Shown here: positions 42,830 to 51,459 of the stretch, one piece after another | Numbering within the stretch: position 1 is the stretch's first letter | How the letters are laid out: every line of letters begins with the position of its first letter | Source of the DNA: Candidatus Bathyarchaeota archaeon | GTDB lineage: Archaea; Thermoproteota; Bathyarchaeia; Bathyarchaeales; Bathycorpusculaceae | Direction: 5' to 3' | Assembly: GCA_026014745.1 (NCBI GenBank) | Contig: JAOZHS010000001.1 | Coordinates: 186,001-250,000 of the forward strand | Length of the DNA: 64,000 nucleotides | Notes under the pieces: generated by a model | Told to the model about the DNA's origin: nothing | Database searches by the model: none | The model's input: only the letters and a program-made list of their open reading frames with translations | Program-made: the position numbers and the translations under genes

Positions 42830-43789
42830 TTAAGTCTTTAAAATCTGATCAATTTTTAGTCTTGCTTCAACTGTGTCCTTAGCATATTTTTTTGCGTCTT
42901 CGAGATACTGGTTTTGCTGCGTTTGATCTCCCATCAATTTAGCAATCTTTGCCAAATTAAAAAATATAATTCCTTTACTTACAGGTGAAACATGGTCCGC
43001 ATATCCTAGAAGGTCCAGAAGCACGGCTTGAATTTTTTTTCGCTCTTCTGGATTTTTAACTGCAATAGCCGTTAAGCGGTCTGCTTCATTTCTAAACAAT
43101 ACCTCGCTTTTGTCATAATATCTGTCCATTTCAGAATATACGCCATGGTTGCCACAAAGATAACCTAAGCAATCGTTTTGATCAGTGTATTTAGCACTTC
43201 TATTTGCTACTCTACGGAATGTAACTAAACCACTAGCTAGCGCCATAAACGAAACCGCCATTACCATAATGGCTGTTTCGTACCATGGTGTAGATAGAAC
43301 ATTATTAGTTGAGACTGCCTCTTCGCCAGTTACACCATCTGCTCTTAATTGAATCTCTGGCTGGTTAGGTAGTTGACTTTCGCTTGTGCCTAAAATATAA
43401 ATTGTTCCGCTTTCTCTGGGGTTAAGATTATCTATTTTAATAGTCACCTTATTTGTGGTATTTTCTTGTGAATATGTAAAAGGTGCACTTGGTGAGAATG
43501 TATACTGATCTATTTTGGCGCCACTGAGAGATACTTGGCATATAATGTTATCTAGCGCTTTTGAGCCATCATTTTTAATTACAATTTGGTATGATGCTAT
43601 CTGGATTTCTGAAGCTTTAAAGGGTAAAGTGTCCTGCGAATAAAACTGTAACTTTAACTGTGGTGTGTTTACGTAATTTACAATCATGGGCGCGACAACG
43701 GCCACAGCAAGGCTTAAAATGGCAGTCACTATAATGGGGATGATTAACATTTTCCAGTTTATTTTGTTGGATGTTTCACTTTTTTCCAT
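42830..43789 (-). CDS. membrane-anchored protein, AT-rich, of unknown family
   Basis: 319 residues. A short N-terminal cytoplasmic stretch leads to a membrane helix (about 13-37). An extracellular beta domain of about 130 residues follows (DNIICQVSLSGAK, VTIKIDNLNPRESGTIYIL), rather like CARDB/Ig strands. A second helix (about 170-190) leads to a cytoplasmic C-terminal region of helices that ends KLMGDQTQQNQYLEDAKKYAKDT, similar to a TPR pair. The gene uses many A/T-ending codons and differs in composition from its neighbours, which could mean horizontal transfer. No function can be assigned. Confidence 0.6.
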   Translation of the reverse strand: MEKSETSNKINWKMLIIPIIVTAILSLAVAVVAPMIVNYVNTPQLKLQFYSQDTLPFKASEIQIASYQIVIKNDGSKALDNIICQVSLSGAKIDQYTFSPSAPFTYSQENTTNKVTIKIDNLNPRESGTIYILGTSESQLPNQPEIQLRADGVTGEEAVSTNNVLSTPWYETAIMVMAVSFMALASGLVTFRRVANRSAKYTDQNDCLGYLCGNHGVYSEMDRYYDKSEVLFRNEADRLTAIAVKNPEERKKIQAVLLDLLGYADHVSPVSKGIIFFNLAKIAKLMGDQTQQNQYLEDAKKYAKDTVEARLKIDQILKT

Positions 43790-44144
43790 TATTTGCCCTT
43801 ATTGTAGAATGTCTATCACTTTTTTATTTAAGCTTTTAACCGGTAAATCTATGGGGGCTTAACACACAGAACCTCATGGAAGCCCTAATTTTTGGGTATC
43901 AAAAATGTTTGTGCTAATGTTTGTGAAACCTATTAATGGTACGGCTTGCTTTTAGACGCTCAATAGGTTGTTTTTACGACATGAGCTTGCTTCAAGAGTT
44001 GCATATTAAGAGTTTTGGTATGCGTTTTATTTTTCTACAAAACACCACTTGGGGCTCAAAACTATTTTTAGTAAAGTTTTGTTGTTTGTTTATGTTGAAG
44101 GGCAATCTTTTGCCGTTTTGAATAGTGATACTATTGCTTACTTT
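43790..44144. other. 355-base AT-rich gap without a supported gene
   Basis: Between two minus-strand genes. A plus-strand frame at 43936-44121 (61 codons) is open but its product (Phe/Cys-rich, no domain, no ribosome site) looks accidental. The upstream part (about 43800-43850) should hold the promoter of the gene at 42830-43789. No repeat copy or RNA was found here. Confidence 0.5.
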
Positions 44145-45074
44145 TTATAGTTTATATGAGGGGTCTCTAACTACCTTAGATTTCGTGTACTCCACAAAGC
44201 CGAGCACACAATTATCCAGCATAGTTTTAGAGTACACCGGGTGAGACTTCACAAACTCGGCAATTCGATTCATGACTTTGTCTTCGGCGACTATGCGGTC
44301 ACGGATGACTTCAAAGCTTTGGTTTTTAGCTACGCCGTCCTCAGCAATGTCTGCCCAGAGTTGGAGTTGCTGCTTGTAGGTCTGCAAACGCTTGATGGCG
44401 TCGGTTGCTCTGCCAAAATGCGTATAGTACAGCGCTGTGGGGTTTAGGCTGATGAGTTTATCAAGCGTCGCCAATGCGGATTCTAATCGAAAGGGTGGAG
44501 GCGTTGTTGGGACTACGACGTCGAATTCTGGGATATAGGTGCCCGCAGCGTCGCCTGGGAACACGCCGCCGTTGACGGATTCCTGGAAGCTCAAATGATG
44601 CGATGCGTGACCTACGGTTTCAGTTATGGTTATTTTCACGTCGCCGCCGAGGTTGATGATGTCTTCGGTGACGGGTACTACGAGGTCTTTGGGTACGGGT
44701 TCGGGTTTTCCAAAGATTTCGCTCACATAGCCCAGCACGGATTGGCTGGAGGGCCAGAGACGTTCAGGGTCAATTAGGTGTGGCGCGCCTCGTGGGTGAA
44801 CAAGGACTTTGGCGTTTGGCAGATGCTTGAGGAGTGTGCCTGCGCCGCCGCCGTGGTCAAGGTGAACATGCGTCACTGCCACATACTCGATGTCCTGTGG
44901 TTGGATTTTGAGTTCCTTTAGCCCCAAGAGGAGGTTGGGGATGGAGTTGGTGGGTCCTGACTCAACCAGAAACGGTTTGTTGCCCATGACGATGTAGCTG
45001 CAGATGAGGTTTGGGTATCCGCCTGTCTGTAAATCAACCGCAAAAACGTTTTTTCCCACTTGCTTAGCATGCAT
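44145..45074 (-). CDS. metallo-beta-lactamase-fold hydrolase
   Basis: 309 residues. The zinc motif HVHLDHGGGAGTL is at about 69-81, then VGHASHHLSF and PGDAAGTY supply further ligands. The opening NVFAVDLQTGGYPNLICSYIV is common in glyoxalase II-like and flavoprotein-free MBL enzymes of archaea. The C-terminal alpha-helical part (about 220-300) is long, as in the subfamily that includes RNase Z-unlike hydrolases of unknown substrate. Substrate unknown. Start ATG 45074. Confidence 0.8.
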   Translation of the reverse strand: MHAKQVGKNVFAVDLQTGGYPNLICSYIVMGNKPFLVESGPTNSIPNLLLGLKELKIQPQDIEYVAVTHVHLDHGGGAGTLLKHLPNAKVLVHPRGAPHLIDPERLWPSSQSVLGYVSEIFGKPEPVPKDLVVPVTEDIINLGGDVKITITETVGHASHHLSFQESVNGGVFPGDAAGTYIPEFDVVVPTTPPPFRLESALATLDKLISLNPTALYYTHFGRATDAIKRLQTYKQQLQLWADIAEDGVAKNQSFEVIRDRIVAEDKVMNRIAEFVKSHPVYSKTMLDNCVLGFVEYTKSKVVRDPSYKL

Positions 45075-45446
45075 TAAACTCGCCTAGATGGTGGGTAAAG
45101 ATTTCTATAAGGCATAAACATTTCCGATGAAACCGCGCATTTCTGCATCAGCCTATATTTGGATAATAGGTTAAATTAGTTCTCAAGAACCCTTCAATTA
45201 TTGGTTATCTTTCTGCTGTTTTGTAAAGTTATTCAATAGTTCAAGAGTTTCAGAAACATATTAGCCGCCTATTAGAAACTCATTGCAGGAACCTGAGAGG
45301 GATAGGTCACTATTGACCCAAAAACAGCGCATTAAAATGTTGAAAACCAGCGCAGACCCAACAAAAAACCCAAAAAAGCAAAGCCAACGACAAACCTTAA
45401 TTATCAATTGCTTACTAAAAGAAGCACTTAACAGGTGACACATTAA
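45075..45446. other. 372-base divergent gap with element copy B
   Basis: Between the MBL hydrolase (minus) and adk (plus). It contains the dispersed element copy B (45267-45350). A related fragment GCCTATATTTGGATAATAGG lies near 45152. CTTAATTAT near 45393 could be the adk TATA box. A minus-strand open frame through the element (45261-45569) overlaps adk and is rejected. Confidence 0.5.
45267..45350 (+). repeat. dispersed intergenic element, copy B
   Basis: 84 bases. Compared base by base with copy C it agrees at 64 of 84 positions without gaps (hand count). The small hairpin is kept as ACCTG-AGAGGGA-TAGGT: relative to the other copies, one A-T pair at the top becomes G-T. The end ATGTTGAAAACCAG is unchanged. 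It lies upstream of adk and in the same direction as adk. Confidence 0.7.
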
Positions 45447-46100
45447 GTGAATGCAATTATCTTTGGGGCGCCAGGCGCAGGAAAAGGCACCTACTCCACA
45501 AGGCTCCAATCGCAACTCGGCGTAGACATAATCGCCATGGGCGACATTTTCCGTGAATCCGTAAAACAAGACACTGAACTAGGCAAAAAAGTCAAAAGCT
45601 ACGTTGAAAAGGGCGCATTAGTCCCCGACGACGTGGTTGTTGAGGTCCTCAAAGACCGCCTAAGCAAGATCCCCAAAGGAAAGGGATTTCTACTCGACGG
45701 TTTCCCACGCACCGTAGCCCAAGCCGACACACTAGAGAAAATCGCCAAAATCGACGTCATCTTGCAGCTAGACGTCCCCGACCAAATCATAGTTGAACGC
45801 TTAACATCACGCAGACTCTGCAAGAACTGCGGCACAGTCTACAACATTAAATTCCTCAAACCCAAAGTTGAAGGCAAATGCGACAAATGCGGCGGAGAAC
45901 TCTACTTGCGTGCAGACGATAACGAAGAAGTCATCAGAAACCGCCTAAACGTCTACAAGAACCAGACTGAACCATTGGTTGCGTACTACAAGAAAAAGAA
46001 GATTCCCTTCGTCGTGTCCGTGACACGCTCACTTGACTCGCCGCCAGAGCCAATGGTTGCCAAGATGCTTGAAGAACTCAAAAAACTGGGCTTCAGCTAA
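45447..46100 (+). CDS. adk: adenylate kinase
   Basis: Catalyses ATP + AMP = 2 ADP. P-loop GAPGAGKGT is at residues 7-15, the AMP-binding segment DIFRESVKQ follows, and DGFPRTVAQ is present. The LID carries a four-cysteine zinc site CKNC...CDKC (about 130-153), so this is the long bacterial-type Adk rather than the short trimeric archaeal one, a type found in some archaea. Start GTG 45447 has GGTGA 10 bases upstream. Length 217 is normal. Confidence 0.95.
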   Translation: MNAIIFGAPGAGKGTYSTRLQSQLGVDIIAMGDIFRESVKQDTELGKKVKSYVEKGALVPDDVVVEVLKDRLSKIPKGKGFLLDGFPRTVAQADTLEKIAKIDVILQLDVPDQIIVERLTSRRLCKNCGTVYNIKFLKPKVEGKCDKCGGELYLRADDNEEVIRNRLNVYKNQTEPLVAYYKKKKIPFVVSVTRSLDSPPEPMVAKMLEELKKLGFS

Positions 46101-46101
46101 A

Positions 46102-46551
46102 CTAAATATCGAGGATGAACTCTAAAACCACCCGTTCCGGCTCACGGATAATCACCATAAGATGGTAGGTTATGGCTTTGACGCCGACTTTCTGCGGGTG
46201 CCTTTTAGGGTTAAACTTTTCTCCCCATATCTTCGCTTTTATCTTAAACGATTCAGTGGTTTCTTGCCAATCAAAAATTTTGAATTTCGAGTAAAGCATC
46301 CCCTCGGTTTCGAATTTGACCAGCAATGCCTCCAGCCAATTATAGAGTAGAGCGTATTGGTCTTCAGCTTCGACTTCGATTTCTTCTTCGGTTGTTTGGG
46401 CGATTTTGTCGCTTTTAGTCATCGTTTCAAACATGGATAGTGCCGCGTTTTCGTAGGCTTCCTCCATGGAGGTGCCAAAGGCTCTAACATACACGTCTGC
46501 GGTGTGCTCGAGGAACTCGAATTTTCCAGCGAATTTTTCAGCTTTACTCAT
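46102..46551 (-). CDS. archease
   Basis: Archease (149 residues) activates RtcB by promoting guanylylation and multiple turnover. Family pattern: FEFLEHTADVYVRAFGTSMEEAYENAA (opening residues 11-37, read in parts), YALLYNWLEALLVKFE, and the acidic metal site at the C-terminus (VVLEFILDI). It is convergent with adk, one base from its stop. RtcB is 3.5 kb away on the same strand but separated by other genes. Confidence 0.94.
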   Translation of the reverse strand: MSKAEKFAGKFEFLEHTADVYVRAFGTSMEEAYENAALSMFETMTKSDKIAQTTEEEIEVEAEDQYALLYNWLEALLVKFETEGMLYSKFKIFDWQETTESFKIKAKIWGEKFNPKRHPQKVGVKAITYHLMVIIREPERVVLEFILDI

Positions 46552-46609
46552 TTTTTCTCACAGAAAGTAGGGTTGGGTAGAATAAAAACAAATCAGGTGC
46601 CAAAAAAGC

Positions 46610-47653
46610 CTAGAAGAATTGGGTGGCGGTTTGGATGGCTGCGGCGGCGAGTTTTGCGCTGTTTTCTATGTCTTTTAAGCTTAGCATTCCCGCGGGGCTG
46701 TGGATGTAGCGGGTGGGGATGGATATGTTTCCGCAGGGGATGCCTTGCCGTGTAAGAGAGATGCGTGAGGCGTCGGTGCTGCCCAGTAGGCCCGCTTCTA
46801 TTTGGTAGGGTATGGTTTGTTGCTGCGCGGTTTCCATGAGCCACCGAAGAATCTTGGGGTGAGTAATTAAGCCAGAGTCGCTAATCGTGAGGGCGGGTCC
46901 CTTGCCCATTTTGACTGTAGTGTCATATTCTCGAACTCCGGGAACGTCACCTGCGATGGTTACGTCAAGGGCGATGGCTAAGTCGGGGTCGACGCCAAAC
47001 GCCGCGGTTCCTGCACCCCGTAGTCCCACTTCTTCTTGTACGGTTCCTACGGCGCACACAGTGCAGTCGCTGTCCTTGAGTAGCCGCATGGCCTCAATCA
47101 TAGTGACGCATCCAGCGCGGTTATCAAAAGCTTTGCCGATGACGACGTCGTTGCCTACGTTTTGGTATTTTATATCAAAGCTTATGGGGTCGCCGACGGC
47201 TATGCCCATAGCTGCAACGGCATCTTTGTTTTCTGCACCAACGTCAATGAAGAGTTCGTCAAATGAGATGATTTTTTTGCGTTCCTCTTCTTTTTGGATA
47301 TGCGGCGGTTTGGAGCCGATGATGCCTGGGTAGACGCCGTTTTTGGAGTGGATGTTGACTTTTTGTGCGAGAAGTATGCGGTCGTCTATGCCGCCCATTT
47401 TGCTGAATTGGAGAAATCCGTTTTTGTTGATGGTTTTAACCATTAAGCCGACTTCGTCCATGTGGGCTGCTAACATAATTTTGGGCGCGTTTGCTTTGCC
47501 TTTTTTGAGGGCGATGACGTTGTCTAAGCGGTCTACTTTGATTTCGTCTGCGTAGGGTGTGAGGTGTTCTATCATTAGGTCTTTGACTGGGGTTTCTCTG
47601 CCTGTGACTCCGCAGGCGTTGGAGAGTTTCTCTAAGGTTTGGTTTAGTGACAA
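46610..47653 (-). CDS. M42-family aminopeptidase
   Basis: Cobalt/zinc aminopeptidase of the M42 (FrvX/TET) family, 347 residues, which forms tetrahedral 12-mers that trim oligopeptides. Metal ligands are seen in AAHMDEVGLMV (His and Asp), DNRAGC, EEVGLRGAG and a late His. Gly-rich TGRETPV opens the protein. The start is TTG 47653; no ATG fits. A long leader is likely because the nearest TATA-like sequence lies about 140 bases upstream. Specificity (Glu, Leu or Lys) cannot be told. Confidence 0.9.
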   Translation of the reverse strand: MSLNQTLEKLSNACGVTGRETPVKDLMIEHLTPYADEIKVDRLDNVIALKKGKANAPKIMLAAHMDEVGLMVKTINKNGFLQFSKMGGIDDRILLAQKVNIHSKNGVYPGIIGSKPPHIQKEEERKKIISFDELFIDVGAENKDAVAAMGIAVGDPISFDIKYQNVGNDVVIGKAFDNRAGCVTMIEAMRLLKDSDCTVCAVGTVQEEVGLRGAGTAAFGVDPDLAIALDVTIAGDVPGVREYDTTVKMGKGPALTISDSGLITHPKILRWLMETAQQQTIPYQIEAGLLGSTDASRISLTRQGIPCGNISIPTRYIHSPAGMLSLKDIENSAKLAAAAIQTATQFF

Positions 47654-47846
47654 GGAGATGCCTTCTGCTGCTATGAAGGTTTGAAGGTTAAGTTATTAAA
47701 TGGTTGTGGTCGGGTTTTTGTTGTTAGTTGAGTCTCGTACCTGAAGAAGTAGGTTGCTGCTCTGGTGACCTCAGAGGGCCTCTCCCTCCCATATAAAGTG
47801 TATAAAGCAAATGGTAAACCTCCGTCTCATGGCTCGACTTGTTGTT
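47654..47846 (-). other. leader or RNA candidate before the M42 peptidase
   Basis: On the minus strand ACTTTATAT and CTTTATAC (47791-47807) are TATA-like, so transcription could start near 47770, about 115 bases before the TTG start. The intervening bases 47700-47790 are relatively GC-rich with inverted pieces such as AGAGG and CCTCT (47774-47784), and ACCTG with TAGGT (47740-47755). No known RNA was recognised. Confidence 0.3.
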
Positions 47847-48581
47847 TTATTTGTCAAGCGTAGGTGTTTTAATAATTACTATGTAGCCTAAGGGGATTAA
47901 ATTAAGCGCGCCAGTTTTTAGGGCGGCATTATATATTGACCTGATGTTCTGTGAAATTAATATGGGTGAATAATTTACTTTTTTGATGACCAATTGAGCC
48001 TTTGGTTGAAGTTCAAGAATGTGTTTTACGATTCTTTTTAAACTGTGTAAATAGATTTTTCTTACCCACCAAAATTGTGTATTTTTTAGAAAAAAATTTC
48101 GAATTTTAGTTGGGACAAAAAAAATGCCTGGAAATCCTGTGTGGAGGTCTATTGGAAAAAGCAAATTTGGAGTTTGAATCACACAACATCCGCCAGGTTT
48201 TAAAACCCTAAAATTCTCTTTAAGAAAACTCTTTGGGTCTACCATGTATTCTATGACAGCAAAGGAGCTTACTAAATCAAAAGTAGCACTATCAAACGGC
48301 ATATTTGAGCCATCGCCTACAAGCAGATGAGATGAAGAAATCTTTTTGAGAGCAGTTTCTTTTGGCTTTTTGATATCTAAACTGACAATTACGCGAGAGT
48401 TCCGCCCAAAAATCATTGTATTATTGCCGGTGCCTGAACCGATGTCCAAATACTTGTCAATGATTAAGCTGTCGAGTTCCGTTGAACATTTGTTCCAGAG
48501 ATCTCTTGCCCTGTCTGCCAAGTTACCGCTGTAGGCAGTCCATAAAGCTTGACTTATCTCCCGACTAATTATCTTTTGCAT
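47847..48581 (-). CDS. class I SAM-dependent methyltransferase
   Basis: 244 residues of Methyltransf_11-type. SAM motif I YLDIGSGTGNNTMIFG (about 44-59), motif II VSLDIKKP, and LVGDGSNMPFDSATFDLVSS with motif IV/post-I acidic residues. The region 105-125 (EYMVDPKSFLKENFRVLKPGG) is typical. Substrate unknown; the later part contains aromatic and basic residues. It lies between the NAC gene and the M42 gene on the same strand. Confidence 0.85.
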   Translation of the reverse strand: MQKIISREISQALWTAYSGNLADRARDLWNKCSTELDSLIIDKYLDIGSGTGNNTMIFGRNSRVIVSLDIKKPKETALKKISSSHLLVGDGSNMPFDSATFDLVSSFAVIEYMVDPKSFLKENFRVLKPGGCCVIQTPNLLFPIDLHTGFPGIFFVPTKIRNFFLKNTQFWWVRKIYLHSLKRIVKHILELQPKAQLVIKKVNYSPILISQNIRSIYNAALKTGALNLIPLGYIVIIKTPTLDK

Positions 48582-48691
48582 GCTGTAAGTCTGGTTGCGG
48601 GTAGTAGCTTAAATATTTATCCCGAATTTGACGAATATACAAAATTTGCTTTGCGAATTTTGTGTAAATTATAAAAATATTTGGTGATTGT

Positions 48692-49054
48692 TTAGGATTG
48701 GAGTAGTAGTATTGCTTTGGCTAGGTCTCCGCCGCATTCCTTGAGGGCTTCTTTGGCTTTCTCGAGGCTTTTGCCTGTTTGGTCTGCGACTAGCTGCACA
48801 TCTTCCTCGCTAAAGAGGGGTTTTGCTGCTTCCGCGCCAAATTTGCCTGGAGCCTGTTCGCTGACTTGTCCGCCGATGACTTGATACATTTTTTGTCCCT
48901 GTACCTGCAGAATCGCCACTTCGGGTTCGTCGATGACGATGTTTTTGGTGGATGTTCGGATGATGACTTGTTGGACGTCTTCTACTTGGTCCATGTTCAT
49001 ACCCATGCGTTGCATCATGCGCTTCTGTTCTCGGGGATTCATACGTTTATGCAT
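48692..49054 (-). CDS. nac: nascent polypeptide-associated complex protein
   Basis: 120 residues. The NAC domain covers about 35-75 (DVQQVIIRTSTKNIVIDEPEVAILQVQGQKMYQVIG). A UBA domain follows (FSEEDVQLVADQTGKSLEKAKEALKECGGDLAKAILLL). Archaeal NAC is a homodimer at the ribosome exit. The opening MNPREQKRMMQRMGM is the standard start. ATG 49054 and 49042 are both possible. It follows the PUA gene on the same strand by 49 bases, a frequent archaeal order. Confidence 0.94.
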   Translation of the reverse strand: MHKRMNPREQKRMMQRMGMNMDQVEDVQQVIIRTSTKNIVIDEPEVAILQVQGQKMYQVIGGQVSEQAPGKFGAEAAKPLFSEEDVQLVADQTGKSLEKAKEALKECGGDLAKAILLLQS

Positions 49055-49103
49055 AAGAGTTCACTCTTGTTATCCAAACTATTTGTATACGGACTTGATA
49101 AAT

Positions 49104-49571
49104 TTAACTTTCCACGGCGCCATGTCGAATTTTCACGGCAACACCAGTTTTGAACGCCCGCATCTCAGCGCTGGATAGCAGGGTGCGTCCAACAGCCAAA
49201 ACCTTGCCGTCCTCATCCACTGCGATGACTTCATCTTTAGCGCCCACTTCGTCATCGACTTTGACTACGTGGACTGCGAAGACGTCTCCGCCTTTAGCTA
49301 TGTAAGCTGCCACGTCGTTTTTGACTGTGACAAAACATTTGGCTTCGGGGATATTTTTTGCGATGGTCTCTGCAGCTTTGATGCTTAGCGATAGCACGCC
49401 GTCGGTGGGTCGCAGGGTAGCGAGGCGTTCGCCGTCGAGGTTGATGTATCGGATGCGTCCTGTTCGGGGTGAGAGCACGATTTGAACTGTGCTTGGAAAT
49501 AGTTTGGCGCCGACGCCTTTGCCGAATTGGTAATCTGCTATGCTTCGGATTTTGCCCAGTTGATTCTCCAT
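49104..49571 (-). CDS. PUA-domain RNA-binding protein
   Basis: 155 residues. The first half is a small alpha/beta fold (RSIADYQFGKGVGAKLFP, VLSPRTGRIRYINLDGERLATLRPTDG). The second half is a PUA domain (VAAYIAKGGDVFAVHVVKVDDEV...VLAVGRTLLSS). Such proteins, encoded beside NAC in many archaea, are presumed to act on tRNA or rRNA. Start ATG 49571 with MENQLGKIR. Confidence 0.85.
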   Translation of the reverse strand: MENQLGKIRSIADYQFGKGVGAKLFPSTVQIVLSPRTGRIRYINLDGERLATLRPTDGVLSLSIKAAETIAKNIPEAKCFVTVKNDVAAYIAKGGDVFAVHVVKVDDEVGAKDEVIAVDEDGKVLAVGRTLLSSAEMRAFKTGVAVKIRHGAVES

Positions 49572-49657
49572 GGTTTCATCATCGTTGTGGTAGATGTTGT
49601 TTCGACAAGTATAAACATAACAATATTATAAAGACAATGAAAGGTGAACGTTTTACA

Positions 49658-50203
49658 ATGAGATGCGAAGTCTGCGGACGCAAAATCCACACTGACCCCG
49701 TACATGCAATTATTGAAGGAGCCAGACTTACAGTCTGTGTAGGTTGCTCAAAACATGGCACAGTTATTACTCGCGAAGAAGCAGCAGCGACCCTTGTTTC
49801 GTCTCCGCAGAAGCCCTCTCCAACTAAATCCACTATGCACTTGCCAACAATCCAACGTAAGCCGCCCGTAGCTCAAGTTCAAATCACTACTGAACTCGTA
49901 GATGGCTACGCTACCATAATCCGTAACGCACGCGAAAAACTTGGGTTGTCACATGAGGATTTGGGCAAAAAAATCAATGAGAAGGCTTCCCTTCTTCGTC
50001 ACATCGAAACCGGCAAAGCCGCACCTAACAATCAGCTCGCCAACAAATTAGAGCACGCGCTCAAAATCACGTTGATGGTGCCAATAGCTGACGAAAAAGT
50101 CCAGACTTTACCTAAATCGGCAAGTGACGGTTTAACTTTGGGGGACCTCATCGAGTTAGGTAAAGGCGGAGAGGAGGCACCCAGTAAACGAAAGCTATCC
50201 TAG
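49658..50203 (+). CDS. mbf1: multiprotein bridging factor 1 (zinc ribbon-HTH), possibly read through
   Basis: 181 residues from ATG 49658. A zinc ribbon CEVCGRKI...CVGCSKHG is at about 3-34. A helix-turn-helix of the HTH_3 type follows (YATIIRNAREKLGLSHEDLGKKI...LLRHIETGKAAP). MBF1 couples regulators and TBP in eukaryotes; in archaea its role is less sure, with links to the ribosome. TATA-like ATTATAAAG near 49625 supports this start; ATG 49637 is the alternative. The last four codons (CGA AAG CTA TCC) may exist only because a TGA stop at 50189-50191 has become CGA, see hflX. Confidence 0.9.
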   Translation: MRCEVCGRKIHTDPVHAIIEGARLTVCVGCSKHGTVITREEAAATLVSSPQKPSPTKSTMHLPTIQRKPPVAQVQITTELVDGYATIIRNAREKLGLSHEDLGKKINEKASLLRHIETGKAAPNNQLANKLEHALKITLMVPIADEKVQTLPKSASDGLTLGDLIELGKGGEEAPSKRKLS

Positions 50204-51459
50204 CGCAGCGTAGGCTTAATCGTGAAGAATCCAGCCTGCCTGAACTCAGAAGCCTCGCCCAATCTGCGGGCTACACTATTGTAGGCACCCTTGAGCAGAC
50301 CAGACGTCCCGATGCACGCTACCAGATTGGTGCGGGAAAAGTCGAGGAACTCGCAAAGCTGGTGGAGGAAACAGGCGCAGAGAAGGTTATTTTTGACAAT
50401 CAGCTGCGCACGCTTCAATGTTACAACCTTGCCAAAGCCACCCGCGTCGAAGTCATCGACCGTTTCCAACTGATTTTGGAGCTTTTTAACCGACGCGCCA
50501 CTACCACTGAGGCGCAATTGCAGATCCAGCTTGCCACGTTGAAAAATGAGCTTAAACATGCCCGAGAAAAAGTCCGTTTATCTAAAGGCAGCGAACAACC
50601 TGGCTTTATGGGATTGGGTGCTTATGAGGCAGACGTGTATAAGGACGCCATAAAACTTCAAGTCCAAACCATCCTCAAAAAGCTTGCAGTTATCCGAAAA
50701 AAACGCATTCTCCAACGGGAAAGACGAACCGAGTTAGGGTTCCAAACAATCTCGCTGGCAGGCTACACCAGCTCAGGCAAAAGCACCCTCTTCAACGCCT
50801 TGACCGCGGAGCAGGCAATGGTGGACAAAAGCCTCTTCACCACGCTTTCCACCCAAACCCGCATGATTGAGTTCTCGCGGCGAAGGTTTCTCTTAACTGA
50901 CACAGTAGGTTTCATTGATCGTCTTCCCCTCGGTTTGATTGAGGCGTTTCATTCGACGCTGGAAGAAACCATATACGCCGACTTAATCGTGCTTGTCGTT
51001 GACCTCAGCGAACCACTAGAGACTATTGAGAAGAAGAATCAAGTGTGCCTCGAGACTATTGATCGGCTTGGCGCTTCGGGCATTCCTATGGTGACGGCGC
51101 TCAACAAAATCGACCTCTTAAACCCAGAGGAGCGCGACCAAAAAATGGGTGCCCTCAAGCCAAACATAAAAAACCCGATTCTGCTTTCAGCTAAATGCCA
51201 AACTAACCTCGATGAACTAAAACGCCACATTGTTCGGGTGCTCGAGAAATATATTCATGCCCAATTCACCGTACCCCTTAGCGGTAACATTATGCCTTTC
51301 ATCTCGTGGGTTCATCAGAAAACCGATATTCATAAAGAAAACTATACCAACACCGATGTAGAAGTCGTCTTTGAAGCGGCTCCCTCCGTGGTGGAGCAAG
51401 TTAAACGGAAAGTGGAAGAACTCAATGGAACATTCCAAACCAACCCCGCCCCCAAGTAA
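50188..51459 (+). CDS. hflX: GTPase HflX, start codon ACG (or mutated ATG)
   Basis: Ribosome-associated GTPase that splits stalled or hibernating ribosomes. The frame is open from 50188: residues 2-10 KAILAQRRL and later TLEQTRRPDARYQIGAGKVEEL are the HflX N-domain. The G domain has AGYTSSGKSTL (P-loop), DTVGF and NKID. Full length from 50188 is 423 residues. There is no ATG, GTG or TTG between the stop at 50185-50187 and GTG 50362, which would cut off 58 conserved residues. ACG at 50188 has GGAGG at 50173-50177, 10 bases upstream, and aligns exactly with an expected MKAIL start. Confidence 0.85.
   Translation, partial: TKAILAQRRLNREESSLPELRSLAQSAGYTIVGTLEQTRRPDARYQIGAGKVEELAKLVEETGAEKVIFDNQLRTLQCYNLAKATRVEVIDRFQLILELFNRRATTTEAQLQIQLATLKNELKHAREKVRLSKGSEQPGFMGLGAYEADVYKDAIKLQVQTILKKLAVIRKKRILQRERRTELGFQTISLAGYTSSGKSTLFNALTAEQAMVDKSLFTTLSTQTRMIEFSRRRFLLTDTVGFIDRLPLGLIEAFHSTLEETIYADLIVLVVDLSEPLETIEKKNQVCLETIDRLGASGIPMVTALNKIDLLNPEERDQKMGALKPNIKNPILLSAKCQTNLDELKRHIVRVLEKYIHAQFTVPLSGNIMPFISWVHQKTDIHKENYTNTDVEVVFEAAPSVVEQVKRKVEELNGTFQTNPAPK

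Noticed and set aside
43936-44121. 61-codon plus-strand frame in the AT-rich gap
   Set aside because: Composition (Phe, Cys, Leu) and lack of a ribosome site look accidental.
45261-45569. 102-codon minus-strand frame through repeat copy B
   Set aside because: It overlaps adk for 120 bases. Copies B and C can be translated similarly on the minus strand (LVFN-LMR...), but differences fall on all codon positions, which fits RNA or DNA function better than protein.
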